Source: an uncultured Ruminiclostridium sp.
GTDB lineage: Bacteria; Bacillota; Clostridia; Oscillospirales; Ruminococcaceae
DNA length: 37,754 nt
Direction: 5' to 3'
Assembly (NCBI GenBank): GCA_934454635.1
Contig: CAKSFR010000021.1
Location: 1-37,754, forward strand
Part shown: positions 1-6,446 of the stretch, piece after piece
Layout: every line of letters starts with the position of its first letter
How positions within the stretch are numbered: the first letter of the stretch is position 1
The notes under the pieces: model-generated
The model's input: the letters and a program-made list of their open reading frames with translations, nothing else
Databases searched by the model: none
Told to the model about the DNA's origin: nothing
Position numbers and translations under genes: made by a program

Positions 1-78
1 GAACACAGTAGTTAAGCTCACTTGCGTCTACAATACTTAGCTGGTAACGGCTCGGGAAGATTGATAGTCGCCGACATT
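1..78 (+). rRNA. rrf: 5S ribosomal RNA, 3' part
   Basis: The first 78 bases match the 3' two-thirds of a bacterial 5S rRNA: the GAACACAG-TTAAGCTC segment of helix III, the loop E region and the GTCGCCGACA 3' strand that closes helix I. The 5' part lies outside the window. The position directly before a tRNA cluster fits the end of an rRNA operon. The exact 3' end is estimated to within a few bases. Confidence 0.9.
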
Positions 79-83
79 TAAAT

Positions 84-105
84 GTTACGAACGATTGTTC
101 GTAAC
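84..105 (+). other. Perfect 9-bp hairpin between 5S rRNA and tRNA-Lys
   Basis: GTTACGAAC and GTTCGTAAC form a perfect 9-bp stem with a GATT loop, five bases before the first tRNA. There is no T-tract, so a processing or spacer hairpin is more likely than a terminator. Confidence 0.6.
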
Positions 106-109
106 TTAT

Positions 110-185
110 GCACCTTTAGCTCAGCTGGTAGAGCAACTGACTCTTAATCAGTGGGTCCAGGGTTCGAGTCCCTGAAGGTGTACCA
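110..185 (+). tRNA. tRNA-Lys (CTT anticodon)
   Basis: Full cloverleaf. The 7-bp acceptor pairs 110-116 with 175-181, TA is at tRNA positions 8-9, the D arm is standard, the anticodon loop CTCTTAA gives anticodon CTT, the T loop is GTTCGAGTC, and CCA is encoded. The first pair is G:U. Confidence 0.97.
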
Positions 186-193
186 AATAATGT

Positions 194-223
194 AAAAAGA
201 ATAGGCGTTGTCCTATTCTTTTT
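194..223 (+). terminator. Terminator-like hairpin between tRNA-Lys and tRNA-Glu
   Basis: AAAAAGAATAGG and CCTATTCTTTTT form a perfect 12-bp stem around a 6-base loop. The 3' strand ends in a T-run, as in a bidirectional intrinsic terminator. It lies inside the tRNA cluster, so either the rRNA transcript ends here and the next tRNAs have their own promoter, or the hairpin only attenuates. Confidence 0.6.
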
Positions 224-231
224 ATGTATAT

Positions 232-306
232 GGCTCGTTGGTCAAGCGGTTAAGACTCCGGCCTCTCACGCCGGCGACGGGGGTTCGATTCCCCCACGAG
301 TCACCA
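232..306 (+). tRNA. tRNA-Glu (CTC anticodon)
   Basis: The 7-bp acceptor pairs 232-238 with 296-302 and CCA is encoded at 304-306. The anticodon stem CCGGC/GCCGG carries the loop CTCTCAC, giving anticodon CTC for GAG codons. The T arm GGGGG-TTCGATT-CCCCC is intact. Confidence 0.96.
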
Positions 307-331
307 CCTACAGCGCCGACAAGGCGTATTT

Positions 332-408
332 GCGCCAATAGCTCAGTTGGTCAGAGCCACCGGCTCATAACCGGTTGGTCCGGGGTTCGAGTCCCTGTTG
401 GCGCACCA
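332..408 (+). tRNA. tRNA-Met (CAT anticodon), probably elongator
   Basis: The acceptor pairs 332-338 with 398-404 and CCA is encoded. The anticodon loop CTCATAA gives CAT. The first base pair is a normal G:C rather than the C:A mismatch of initiator tRNAs, which argues for elongator methionine. A lysidine-modified tRNA-Ile2 also has CAT and cannot be fully excluded from sequence alone. Confidence 0.9.
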
Positions 409-410
409 AT

Positions 411-484
411 AGGGGTGTGGTTCAATGGCAGAATAGGGGTCTCCAAAACCTTTGACGTGGGTTCGATTCCTACCACCCCTGCCA
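411..484 (+). tRNA. tRNA-Trp (CCA anticodon)
   Basis: The acceptor AGGGGTG pairs with CACCCCT and CCA is encoded at 482-484. The anticodon loop CTCCAAA gives anticodon CCA. The anticodon stem has two G:U pairs. It starts two bases after tRNA-Met, so the two are co-transcribed. Confidence 0.95.
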
Positions 485-536
485 GTCGGGAAGCCCGACA
501 ATATTAAAAGCCTGATTGTAAAGTCGGGCTTTTTTA
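485..536 (+). terminator. Terminator after the tRNA cluster, with alternative pairing
   Basis: AGCCCGAC (492-499) pairs with GTCGGGCT (523-530), followed by a T6 run, giving a terminator with a 23-base loop. The same CCCGAC also pairs with GTCGGG at 485-490 immediately downstream of tRNA-Trp. The two hairpins exclude each other. Confidence 0.75.
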
Positions 537-544
537 TTTTTGCT

Positions 545-890
545 GTGAAACGCGCCTTTCTCTTTTATCGGTTTCTTTCGCGGTTTGCAAAACGGCGCGA
601 TTTCATCGTCAGTGCAGATTCGCATTAAATCGGCGCACTTTCTGCGTATTCGCCGGGCGGGGCGCACTCTGCGTTTGCTGCGCAAACACAGGGGCGGCGG
701 CTTTGCCGCCGCCTGCGCAGTTCTGATTTCATCGGAACTGCGGTGCGCCCCGCCGCGGCGGAAGATGTTGTGTGCCGAGGGGCAGCGGGCGTTTCCGACG
801 AAGGAGGAAACGCGAAAAAGGCGGCGAGCATGGCGAGCCGCAGGAGAATCTGCACTTTCTGCCATAAGTGCGGCGTTTCAGAAAGCATGA
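545..890. repeat. Dispersed GC-rich repeat unit, copy 1 (flanks plus palindrome cluster)
   Basis: No gene is supported between 541 and 1049. The left flank (about 545-655) and right flank (about 755-890) both have recognisable counterparts near 3776-3880 and 3580-3720. Shared segments include CGCGCCTTTCTC, AAATCGGCGCACTTTCTGC and GGAGGAAACGC followed by a GGCGGCGAGC...GCGAGCCGCAG stretch. Similar right-flank words recur near 32985-33030. Open frames here are low-complexity shadows of palindromes with no ribosome sites. Confidence 0.7.
657..753. repeat. Three-hairpin palindrome cluster, copy E
   Basis: Outer arms GCGGGGCGCAC (657-667) and GTGCGCCCCGC (743-753) are perfectly complementary. Inside are three head-to-tail hairpins: 669-678/682-691 (9 of 10 pairs, loop TGC), 693-701/705-713 (9 pairs, loop TTT) and 716-727/731-742 (11 of 12 pairs, loop TTC). 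Same architecture as the copies at 1916, 3885, 32860 and 33244. Confidence 0.85.
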
Positions 891-949
891 TAGGGCAGGG
901 CAATGAGAAAGCCGCATGGCGGCGCAGCCAACATATGCCGCAAGCAAAA

Positions 950-1015
950 GCAAAACCGCACATATTCGGCGTAGTCTGTTGGTCAGACGGATACGCGGAA
1001 TTTGTGCGGTTCTGC
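950..1015 (+). terminator. Long near-perfect hairpin followed by T-rich tract
   Basis: 950-967 pairs with 998-1015 at 16 of 18 positions, and inside it GCGTA/TACGC and GTCTG/CAGAC continue the stem to a short loop. TTTTTATTTT follows on the plus strand, so it could terminate plus-strand transcription. It lies 35 bp beyond the stop of the minus-strand lipoprotein gene. The stem is longer than a usual intrinsic terminator, so a small palindromic element is an alternative. Confidence 0.5.
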
Positions 1016-1049
1016 TTTTTATTTTATGGAAGGATAAACTCCGAAGATG

Positions 1050-1655
1050 TCAAAGACTAAGCGCAACGGCAAAGCGTGTTTGCCAGTATGGCGTGGAAAT
1101 ATCGGTTCGCTTCACGGTTTCACCGGGAGATGGACTGTATATCATCTCTCCCTGACCGACGTAAACCCCGCCAAAAGAAGCTTTTTCGTTCGGCTCTGCC
1201 GAGAAATACACGATATCGCCGGGCTTTATATTGTCGTAAACGGTATTTTCGCCCCATTCAATCTGCTCGCTTATCTGCCGCGGGCAGTTCACATAGCCGT
1301 TTTCGCGGAGAACATAATATATAAATCCGGAGTTATCAAAGCCCTCCGAGGGGGAGGTTCCTCCGTCCGCAAACGGAATCCCGATAAGGCTTTCCGCAGT
1401 CTGAACAATCGCGCTCGGCGAGGAATCCGTGATTATAAGAGAGGTTTCGGGTGGGCGCTCGGACGTTTCCTCATAGCTTTCCTCGGTAATAATGGGGAGC
1501 GTTGTCTGAAAAGAAACGCTTGTTGTGGTTTGCGCCGAAGTTTGTATCTGAACCGATGTTTCGGGTGTATCTGTGCCGATTTCCGTGGCGGCGGACGTGT
1601 TGTTGCAGCCTGACAAAATCAGCAGCGACAGGATAAAGAGTAAGTATTTTTTCAT
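1050..1655 (-). CDS. Lipoprotein with degenerate NlpC/P60 domain
   Basis: The signal peptide ends in lipobox LSGC (Cys17), followed by a Thr/Ser/Glu-rich linker (about 20-78) and an NlpC/P60 fold (about 80-201). Family landmarks are present: LIGIPFADGG, PRQISEQ, KPGDIVYF, GGVYVGQGEMIYSP and YWQTRFAVA. Active family members carry a catalytic Cys in a DCSGF motif; here it reads DNSGF (Asn108). The catalytic His before the GIYLG-like strand is also absent (SFGGVY). The protein is therefore probably a cell-surface binding or regulatory pseudo-enzyme rather than a peptidoglycan hydrolase. An ATG two codons upstream (1661) is only 2 bases from the GAGG site, so 1655, 8 bases away, is preferred. A promoter and WalR-like repeats lie upstream. 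Confidence 0.85.
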   Translation of the reverse strand: MKKYLLFILSLLILSGCNNTSAATEIGTDTPETSVQIQTSAQTTTSVSFQTTLPIITEESYEETSERPPETSLIITDSSPSAIVQTAESLIGIPFADGGTSPSEGFDNSGFIYYVLRENGYVNCPRQISEQIEWGENTVYDNIKPGDIVYFSAEPNEKASFGGVYVGQGEMIYSPSPGETVKRTDISTPYWQTRFAVALSL

Positions 1656-1686
1656 TTTCATGTCCTCAACCTTGGTTTACATCTAC

Positions 1687-1715
1687 ATTATAGCGTTTTT
1701 TTTCTGGAAATTCAA
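1687..1715 (-). promoter_or_regulatory. Promoter of the NlpC/P60-like lipoprotein gene
   Basis: On the minus strand: -35 TTGAAT (1715-1710), 17-bp spacer, -10 TATAAT (1692-1687), then the ribosome site and ATG about 30 bases further. Confidence 0.75.
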
Positions 1716-1725
1716 TGACATATCG

Positions 1726-1772
1726 GTTACAAATTATTACAATTCGGTAACATTTTCGTTTGAACGGTTACA
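1726..1772 (-). promoter_or_regulatory. WalR-like TGTWAH repeat array
   Basis: Read on the minus strand: TGTAAC (1772-1767), TGTTAC (1752-1747), a 5-base gap, TGTAAT (1741-1736), a 4-base gap, TGTAAC (1731-1726). The middle pair matches the published WalR (YycF) consensus TGTWAH-N5-TGTWAH exactly. The array sits just upstream of the -35 box, an activator position. WalR controls peptidoglycan-remodelling genes in Bacillus and Staphylococcus, which fits the downstream NlpC/P60-like gene. Binding by another OmpR-type regulator remains possible. Confidence 0.6.
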
Positions 1773-1798
1773 GGCTGCAATAATCCCGACGACAGCGC

Positions 1799-1906
1799 AT
1801 AATACTAAGCATCAATAAAACCATAGATAAAAATTCTCATATATAACCCGTATATACAAAGATTACACTCGATTTTTGTATAGTTTTTAATTGGTGCTGA
1901 GTATAA
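1799..1906 (+). repeat. 108-bp MITE-like repeat, copy 1
   Basis: An AT-rich repeat about 85-90% identical by eye to 34931-35038 in the opposite orientation. Both copies begin ATAATACTAAGCA and end TTAATTGGTGCTGAGTATAA. The ends form imperfect terminal inverted repeats (ATACTAAGCA(C/T)C against ATACTCAGCACC). No coding potential. Target duplications are not clear; both ends are flanked by A/T bases. Confidence 0.8.
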
Positions 1907-2046
1907 CGGGGAGCAGGCGCGGCGCCGCAGCCTGCGCAGGGCAAAGCCCTGCGCAAGCATGGCGCGGGCGGCTTCGCCGCCCGCGTTTAGAGCCTTTGCC
2001 AAATGGCAAAGGCTCCTGCGGCGCCGCGCCCGGTTCGCCGTTATAC
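1901..2046. repeat. Three-hairpin palindrome cluster, copy A, joined to the MITE-like repeat
   Basis: A 9-bp outermost arm (GTATAACGG 1901-1909 with CCGTTATAC 2038-2046) reuses the last bases of the 108-bp repeat. A 15-bp arm (1916-1930 with 2016-2030) encloses three perfect hairpins: 1933-1942/1946-1955 (loop AAA), 1963-1972/1976-1985 (loop TTC) and 1990-2000/2005-2015 (loop AAAT). Nearly every base is in a stem. It lies 39 bp downstream of the ypeB stop codon. Confidence 0.9.
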
Positions 2047-2084
2047 GACGTTGTGGGTAATATAGCCCGAACGCTGTGCAGCTA

Positions 2085-3419
2085 TCAGACCGTAAGCGTT
2101 CCGCCGCTGCCGATTTTCAGCAGGAGGATCTGCTCCTCGTGCCCCGTGACAGCGTTGATATAAACGAGAACGTTCTGTCCGCTTTCGCTGGTGCATTTCA
2201 CTTCGTAGCAGAAGCGTTCGTTCTGTCCGCCCGAGGGTATTACGCAAAGCTTCGAGTCGAGCACATTAAGATTTCCCGAAACAAGGCTTATTGCCTTTTC
2301 CTCGGAAATTTTCGGCTCGGGCAGGTCGCGGATGGTGTGGTTGGTAAGATAACCGCGCATATCGAATGAGATAATATCCCCGTTGTCGAGCGCGACTCCG
2401 ACTTTTATGAGGTCGGTATAGAGCGTAACGCCGTCCTGAACTCCCGCGAAATTCACTATGCATACCCCGCTCTGAACTTCGTAGTAAGTGTCCTCGGCGT
2501 TTTTCACACCGATTTTTTCGAGATATTTTTTTGCAAGCTGCCGCGCTTCACCCGCTGTGACTGCCTGCTGACCGATTTGCCTGTTGGATATCATATACGA
2601 AAAATATCCGCCCGATTTTGTAACTGCAATAGTCGTATTTTCATTTTCAAACACGAACGACGGCATTTTTCCGTATTCCTCTCCGCTTTCGGAAAGACTT
2701 TCTCCGCCCGTAAGCGTCATGGCGCGCTTAAGCGCCTCGTCTTTTGACACTTCCTTTGAATCCTTTAGCATGAGCGGTTCTTTTTCCATGATGTGGTCGG
2801 AAAAAGGTCCGTCATATATCAAGCTGGGGTAGCTGTTATCCATTGATTCCATATCCTGAAAGCCGTCGGTGATTGTGGCGGGGGAGTCGGCGGTAAGGTC
2901 TGCCGAGGCTTCGTTTGCGCGGTAGAAGCTGATTTTTCCGCTCTGTATCTGCTCTTCGACCTGCCACATACTTCCGCTTAAATTCTGCGCGTACTTATAA
3001 AGGGAGGCAATGTTGGATTTTTCTTCATCGGTGAGCTGCTCGCCCGCCGCACACTTGTCCGCGAGCGACTTTGAATAATTGCCGACCTGCGAGAGAAAGC
3101 GATAGGTTTTTTCGAGGTTCAGCTCTTCAATGGGAAGCTGCGAGAGTGCGGTTTTAGCGGTCGCTGCGTCGCTGCACAGCTTTCCCGAAAGGTTGGAGAG
3201 CATCGAAATGCTGTTGGTGTACATTCCTTTTTCGAGATTGTTTTTTATATTATCCAGATTTAAGGACAGCTCCTCGATAGAGCGGAGGTAGGTATATTCG
3301 AGATTTCTGCGCGCCTGCTGTTCGCGTCCGTAGCTCAGCCCTGCGGAAATAACCAAAGCTATGATAATTCCCAGAGAAAAGCTGATAATACGGACGAAGC
3401 CGCGTTTTGTTATTGTCAT
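2085..3419 (-). CDS. ypeB: YpeB-family germination protein
   Basis: 444 residues, close to the usual YpeB length. It has an N-terminal membrane segment (about 9-28), a long helical region (about 30-190) with the family's SLNLDNIKNNLEKGMYTNS pattern, and C-terminal PepSY-like repeats (about 230-430; KDEALKRAM, AGEARQLAKKYLEK, SEEKAISLV). In Bacillus YpeB stabilises and localises the spore cortex lytic enzyme SleB in the inner spore membrane. No sleB is adjacent, unlike the common sleB-ypeB pair. The neighbouring hydrolase-like gene is a degenerate NlpC/P60, not a cortex lytic enzyme. Ribosome site AGAAAGGAA lies about 8 bases before the ATG. A spore-specific promoter was not identified. Confidence 0.88.
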   Translation of the reverse strand: MTITKRGFVRIISFSLGIIIALVISAGLSYGREQQARRNLEYTYLRSIEELSLNLDNIKNNLEKGMYTNSISMLSNLSGKLCSDAATAKTALSQLPIEELNLEKTYRFLSQVGNYSKSLADKCAAGEQLTDEEKSNIASLYKYAQNLSGSMWQVEEQIQSGKISFYRANEASADLTADSPATITDGFQDMESMDNSYPSLIYDGPFSDHIMEKEPLMLKDSKEVSKDEALKRAMTLTGGESLSESGEEYGKMPSFVFENENTTIAVTKSGGYFSYMISNRQIGQQAVTAGEARQLAKKYLEKIGVKNAEDTYYEVQSGVCIVNFAGVQDGVTLYTDLIKVGVALDNGDIISFDMRGYLTNHTIRDLPEPKISEEKAISLVSGNLNVLDSKLCVIPSGGQNERFCYEVKCTSESGQNVLVYINAVTGHEEQILLLKIGSGGTLTV

Positions 3420-3516
3420 AATATCATTCCTTTCTTTTTTTCGGTATATTAACCGCTTTCATCATTATTTTTGTGCAAATTTTTCTTAATATACTATTTC
3501 GTGTTTTAACAAAATG

Positions 3517-3525
3517 TGGTATAAT
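3517..3525 (+). promoter_or_regulatory. Extended -10 promoter candidate
   Basis: TGGTATAAT is a perfect extended -10 (TGnTATAAT), without a good -35. It would transcribe through the repeat region towards the cysteine desulfurase gene 500 bp downstream. It is divergent from ypeB. Confidence 0.4.
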
Positions 3526-3539
3526 GTATTTAAATGTGC

Positions 3540-3884
3540 TTTTGTTTGCAAAAAACGGCGTTCGGGCGGGGCGCCCCGCTGTTGTGGGAGAAGCTGTACG
3601 CCGTGGAATAGCAGGAGGAAACGCCGAAAGGCGGCGAGCGAAGCGAGCCGCAGAACGGGATTTGCACTTTCTTCCGTTGGCGGCGTTGGGGAAAGTGTGA
3701 AAGAGGAAAGCATTGCAAAAGCCGCCGTGCGCCATTTTCGGCGGAGTGCGTCGGTTCAGGTTCCGCCTGCGGCGGAACGCGCCTTTCTCCCTCTTTCTGC
3801 CCTCTCCCGCTCGGTTTAACGGCGCGTTTTCCGGGGATACTGCTATTTCCCGCTAAATCGGCGCACTTTCTGCCCCGCGGCAGC
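3540..3884. repeat. Dispersed GC-rich repeat unit, copy 2, with solo 14-bp palindrome
   Basis: This stretch between ypeB and the desulfurase gene has no supported gene. 3566-3579 is a perfect 14-bp palindrome (GCGGGGC/GCCCCGC) corresponding to the outer arms of copy E with the internal hairpins missing. 3580-3720 resembles the right flank of copy E (GGAGGAAACGC, GGCGGCGAGCG, GCGAGCCGCAG, GCACTTTCT). 3776-3880 resembles its left flank (ACGCGCCTTTCTC, ACGGCGCG, AAATCGGCGCACTTTCTGC). Confidence 0.7.
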
Positions 3885-3969
3885 GCGTGCGCACGCGCCG
3901 CGTTCCGCGGCTGCGGCGGCTTCGCCGCCGCCCCTGCGTTTGCTTCGCAAACGCACGGCGTGCGCACGC
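3885..3969. repeat. Three-hairpin palindrome cluster, copy D
   Basis: Outer 12-base arms GCGTGCGCACGC at 3885-3896 and 3958-3969 are each self-palindromic. The enclosed hairpins are 3897-3902/3906-3911, 3913-3920/3924-3931 and 3935-3943/3947-3955, all perfect and all with loop TTC. The cluster ends 52 bp before the desulfurase start codon. Confidence 0.88.
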
Positions 3970-4021
3970 CCTGCCTTTTGCACTATCCAAAAATCCACAC
4001 AAAAAGAAAGGACACCTTTTT

Positions 4022-5122
4022 ATGATATACCTTGACAATGCGGCAACGACCCGCCCGTGCGAAGCGGCGATAAACGCTGCTGCGGATAATATGCGGAACA
4101 ATTTCGGAAACGCTTCATCACTGCATAAGGCGGGAATCGAAGCGGAACGCGTCATAAAAGACGCGAAGAAACCGATCCTCGACAGGCTCGGGCTTGAGGG
4201 AGAGCTTTTTTTTACCTCGGGCGCGACGGAGAGCAACAACACCGCGATTTTCGGCGCGGCGGGAGCTTATCGACATAACGGAAAGAAAATCGTAACTACC
4301 GCTATGGAGCATCCCAGCGTTTCGGCGGCGATTGACAGGCTTTGCGAAAACGGCTATGAAGCCGTGCGGCTCGCGCCAAAGGATTATGACAATTTCGAGC
4401 AGGCGGTTATAGACGCGGTCGATGGTAACACGCTGCTTGTTAGTGTTATGTGGGTGAATAACGAAACGGGCTTTGTGACCGACGTGGGTAAGATTTACAG
4501 CGGAGTAAAACGTAAAAATCCGAAAACGCTTGTTCACGTTGACGCGGTTCAGGGCTTCTGCAAGCTTTCGTCAAAGGGGCTGAAAGCCGATTATATCAGC
4601 CTTTCGGCGCATAAGATCCACGGAATAAAGGGAATGGGCGCGCTTTACGCCGCAAAAGGAGTGCGTTTTTCACCGCTTTTGTACGGCGGCGGACAGCAGA
4701 AAAATCTCCGCTCCGGAACAGAACCCGTTGACCTTATCGCGGGCTTTGCCGCGGCGGTAAGAGCGTACCCCGACTGCACCGCGCACTTTGCCGCGCTTAA
4801 CGAAAGGCTCTGCGCCGCGCTTTCCGAAATGGAAAACGTAGCGATAAACAGCTATAACAATTCAAAAAATATTCTCAATTTCTCGGTTCGCGGAGTAAGA
4901 AGCGAAATAATGCTCCATTTTCTCGAGGAAAGCGGGATATATGTGTCGAGCGGCTCGGCTTGCTCGCGCGGAAAGACCAGCCACGTTTTGTCCGCATTCG
5001 GAGTGAGCGACAGCGACGCGGACAGCGCTATACGCGCAAGCTTTTCGCCCGAAACGACGCCCGAAGAGATCGACGCTCTCGCGGACGGCATACGCCGCGG
5101 GATAGAGCGTTTCCGCAGATAA
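4022..5122 (+). CDS. nifZ: Cysteine desulfurase (NifS/IscS-like, ThiI partner)
   Basis: A 366-residue PLP-dependent enzyme that removes sulfur from cysteine and carries it as a persulfide. Visible motifs: N-terminal IYLDNAATT, TSGATESNN, TAMEHPS, NNETG, HVDAVQ, the PLP lysine in SAHKIHG (Lys198), and catalytic Cys314 in SSGSACSRG. The enzyme is followed 15 bases later by thiI. In Bacillus the desulfurase next to thiI (NifZ) is dedicated to tRNA 4-thiouridine synthesis, and this is the likely role; the symbol rests on that context. No iscU or other Fe-S assembly gene is nearby. The frame is open upstream to 3887, but only the ATG at 4022 has a ribosome site (AGAAAGGA) and begins at the conserved N-terminus. 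Confidence 0.93.
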   Translation: MIYLDNAATTRPCEAAINAAADNMRNNFGNASSLHKAGIEAERVIKDAKKPILDRLGLEGELFFTSGATESNNTAIFGAAGAYRHNGKKIVTTAMEHPSVSAAIDRLCENGYEAVRLAPKDYDNFEQAVIDAVDGNTLLVSVMWVNNETGFVTDVGKIYSGVKRKNPKTLVHVDAVQGFCKLSSKGLKADYISLSAHKIHGIKGMGALYAAKGVRFSPLLYGGGQQKNLRSGTEPVDLIAGFAAAVRAYPDCTAHFAALNERLCAALSEMENVAINSYNNSKNILNFSVRGVRSEIMLHFLEESGIYVSSGSACSRGKTSHVLSAFGVSDSDADSAIRASFSPETTPEEIDALADGIRRGIERFRR

Positions 5123-5137
5123 GAAAGGAGCAAATTT

Positions 5138-6310
5138 ATGCAGGAAGTTATAATGGTAAAATACGGCGAGATCGCCCTTAAAGGTCTTAATAAAAACACA
5201 TTCGAGGATATGCTCGTAAAAAATATCCGCAGACGGCTCCGCGCAGCGGGTGAGTTTGAATATTCCCGCCGCCAGTCAACAATTTTCGTCAGACCCATAA
5301 ACGCCGACGCGGATATTGACCTCGCGATAAAGAAGCTGAAGTGTATTTTCGGAATAGCGGCGATACAGCGTTCGGCGGTTCTTCCGACCGACTGGGAACA
5401 GGTAGTCGCGCTCGGTATGCCGTATCTCGAAGAGCCGCTTTCCGCCGCGCGTACTTTTAAGGTAGAGGCGAAGCGCTCCGACAAATCATATCCCTTAAAA
5501 ACCCCCGATATTCAGCGCGAGCTTGGCGCGGCGATACTCGGCGCGTATCCGCACCTCAAGGTTGACGTCCACACTCCCGATATTACCGTAATTCTCGAGA
5601 TCCGCGACGGTCACGCTTATCTTAACGCGGAACGTATTATGGGACAGGGCGGAATGCCTGTCGGAAGCAGCGGCAACGCGCTCCTGCTCCTTTCGGGCGG
5701 GATCGACAGCCCCGTTGCCGCATACATGATGGCGAAGCGCGGGCTTAACGTTGACGCAATTCATTTCCAAAGCCCGCCGTATACCTCCGAGCGCGCTCTG
5801 CTTAAAGTCGAGGAGCTTTGCGAAAAACTTACGCCCTACTGCGGCGATATACGCTTTTACTGCGTTCCGTTTACGGAAATTCAGGAGGCGCTGCGCGATA
5901 ACTGCCCCGAGGAATATTTTACCGTAATTATGCGTAGGCTTATGATGAAGATTGCGAATATCATCTGTGAAAAGCACGATTACAAGGCTCTTATAACAGG
6001 CGAAAGCGTAGGGCAGGTAGCAAGCCAGACGCTTATGGCGCTCGCCTGCACGGACAAGGCTTCGGACGTTCCCGTTTTCCGTCCCGTTATCGGAATGGAC
6101 AAAAAAGAAATTATCGAGATCGCCCGCAGGATAGACACATTTGAAACGTCTATACTTCCCTACGAGGATTGCTGCACCGTCTTTACGCCGAAGCACCCGC
6201 GCACCCGTCCCGTTCTTGCTGACGTTATCGCGGCGGAGGAAAGGTTCGACTTCTCGGAGCTTATTGAAAAAGCGGTCGAGGGAATAACCTACAAGGATTT
6301 TCGCAACTGA
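5138..6310 (+). CDS. thiI: tRNA 4-thiouridine synthase ThiI
   Basis: 390 residues. An N-terminal ferredoxin-like/THUMP region (about 1-165; VKYGEIALKG, GIAAIQRS) is followed by a PP-loop ATPase domain with LLLLSGGIDSPVA (about 183-195), which adenylates U8 of tRNA. Family motifs ITGESVGQVASQT and LPYEDCCTVFTPKHP follow. The C-terminal rhodanese domain of enterobacterial ThiI is absent, as in Bacillus, so it acts in thiouridine formation with persulfide from the upstream desulfurase. The start ATG has AGAAAGGAG about 8 bases upstream. No clear terminator follows in the 136-bp gap to pncC. Confidence 0.96.
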   Translation: MQEVIMVKYGEIALKGLNKNTFEDMLVKNIRRRLRAAGEFEYSRRQSTIFVRPINADADIDLAIKKLKCIFGIAAIQRSAVLPTDWEQVVALGMPYLEEPLSAARTFKVEAKRSDKSYPLKTPDIQRELGAAILGAYPHLKVDVHTPDITVILEIRDGHAYLNAERIMGQGGMPVGSSGNALLLLSGGIDSPVAAYMMAKRGLNVDAIHFQSPPYTSERALLKVEELCEKLTPYCGDIRFYCVPFTEIQEALRDNCPEEYFTVIMRRLMMKIANIICEKHDYKALITGESVGQVASQTLMALACTDKASDVPVFRPVIGMDKKEIIEIARRIDTFETSILPYEDCCTVFTPKHPRTRPVLADVIAAEERFDFSELIEKAVEGITYKDFRN

Positions 6311-6446
6311 CCCCGATATTTTTCCCCTAAAAAAGTGAAAATTAAGCGAAAAATTCCCCTTTTTTGAAACAAAACGGCTTTATTTGCGGTTTTATTATAT
6401 GTAGGGTGTTGCCGAAACACCGAAATATGAGGTAATTTATTGCAAA

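Noticed and set aside
332..408. Initiator tRNA-Met
   Set aside because: The first pair is G:C; initiator tRNAs have an unpaired C1-A72 position.
585..1155. Several overlapping open frames on both strands around the first repeat unit
   Set aside because: They are Arg/Ala/Cys-rich translations of GC palindromes, without ribosome sites, and similar frames arise in other copies only because the DNA repeats.
1799..2046. Insertion sequence remnant with transposase
   Set aside because: No transposase reading frame or fragment is found in either strand of the repeats; a non-autonomous element is the most that can be claimed.
3514..3967. Open frames of 100-145 residues on both strands between ypeB and the desulfurase gene
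   Set aside because: Same reason: they follow the repeat and palindrome sequence and no coding start signals are seen.
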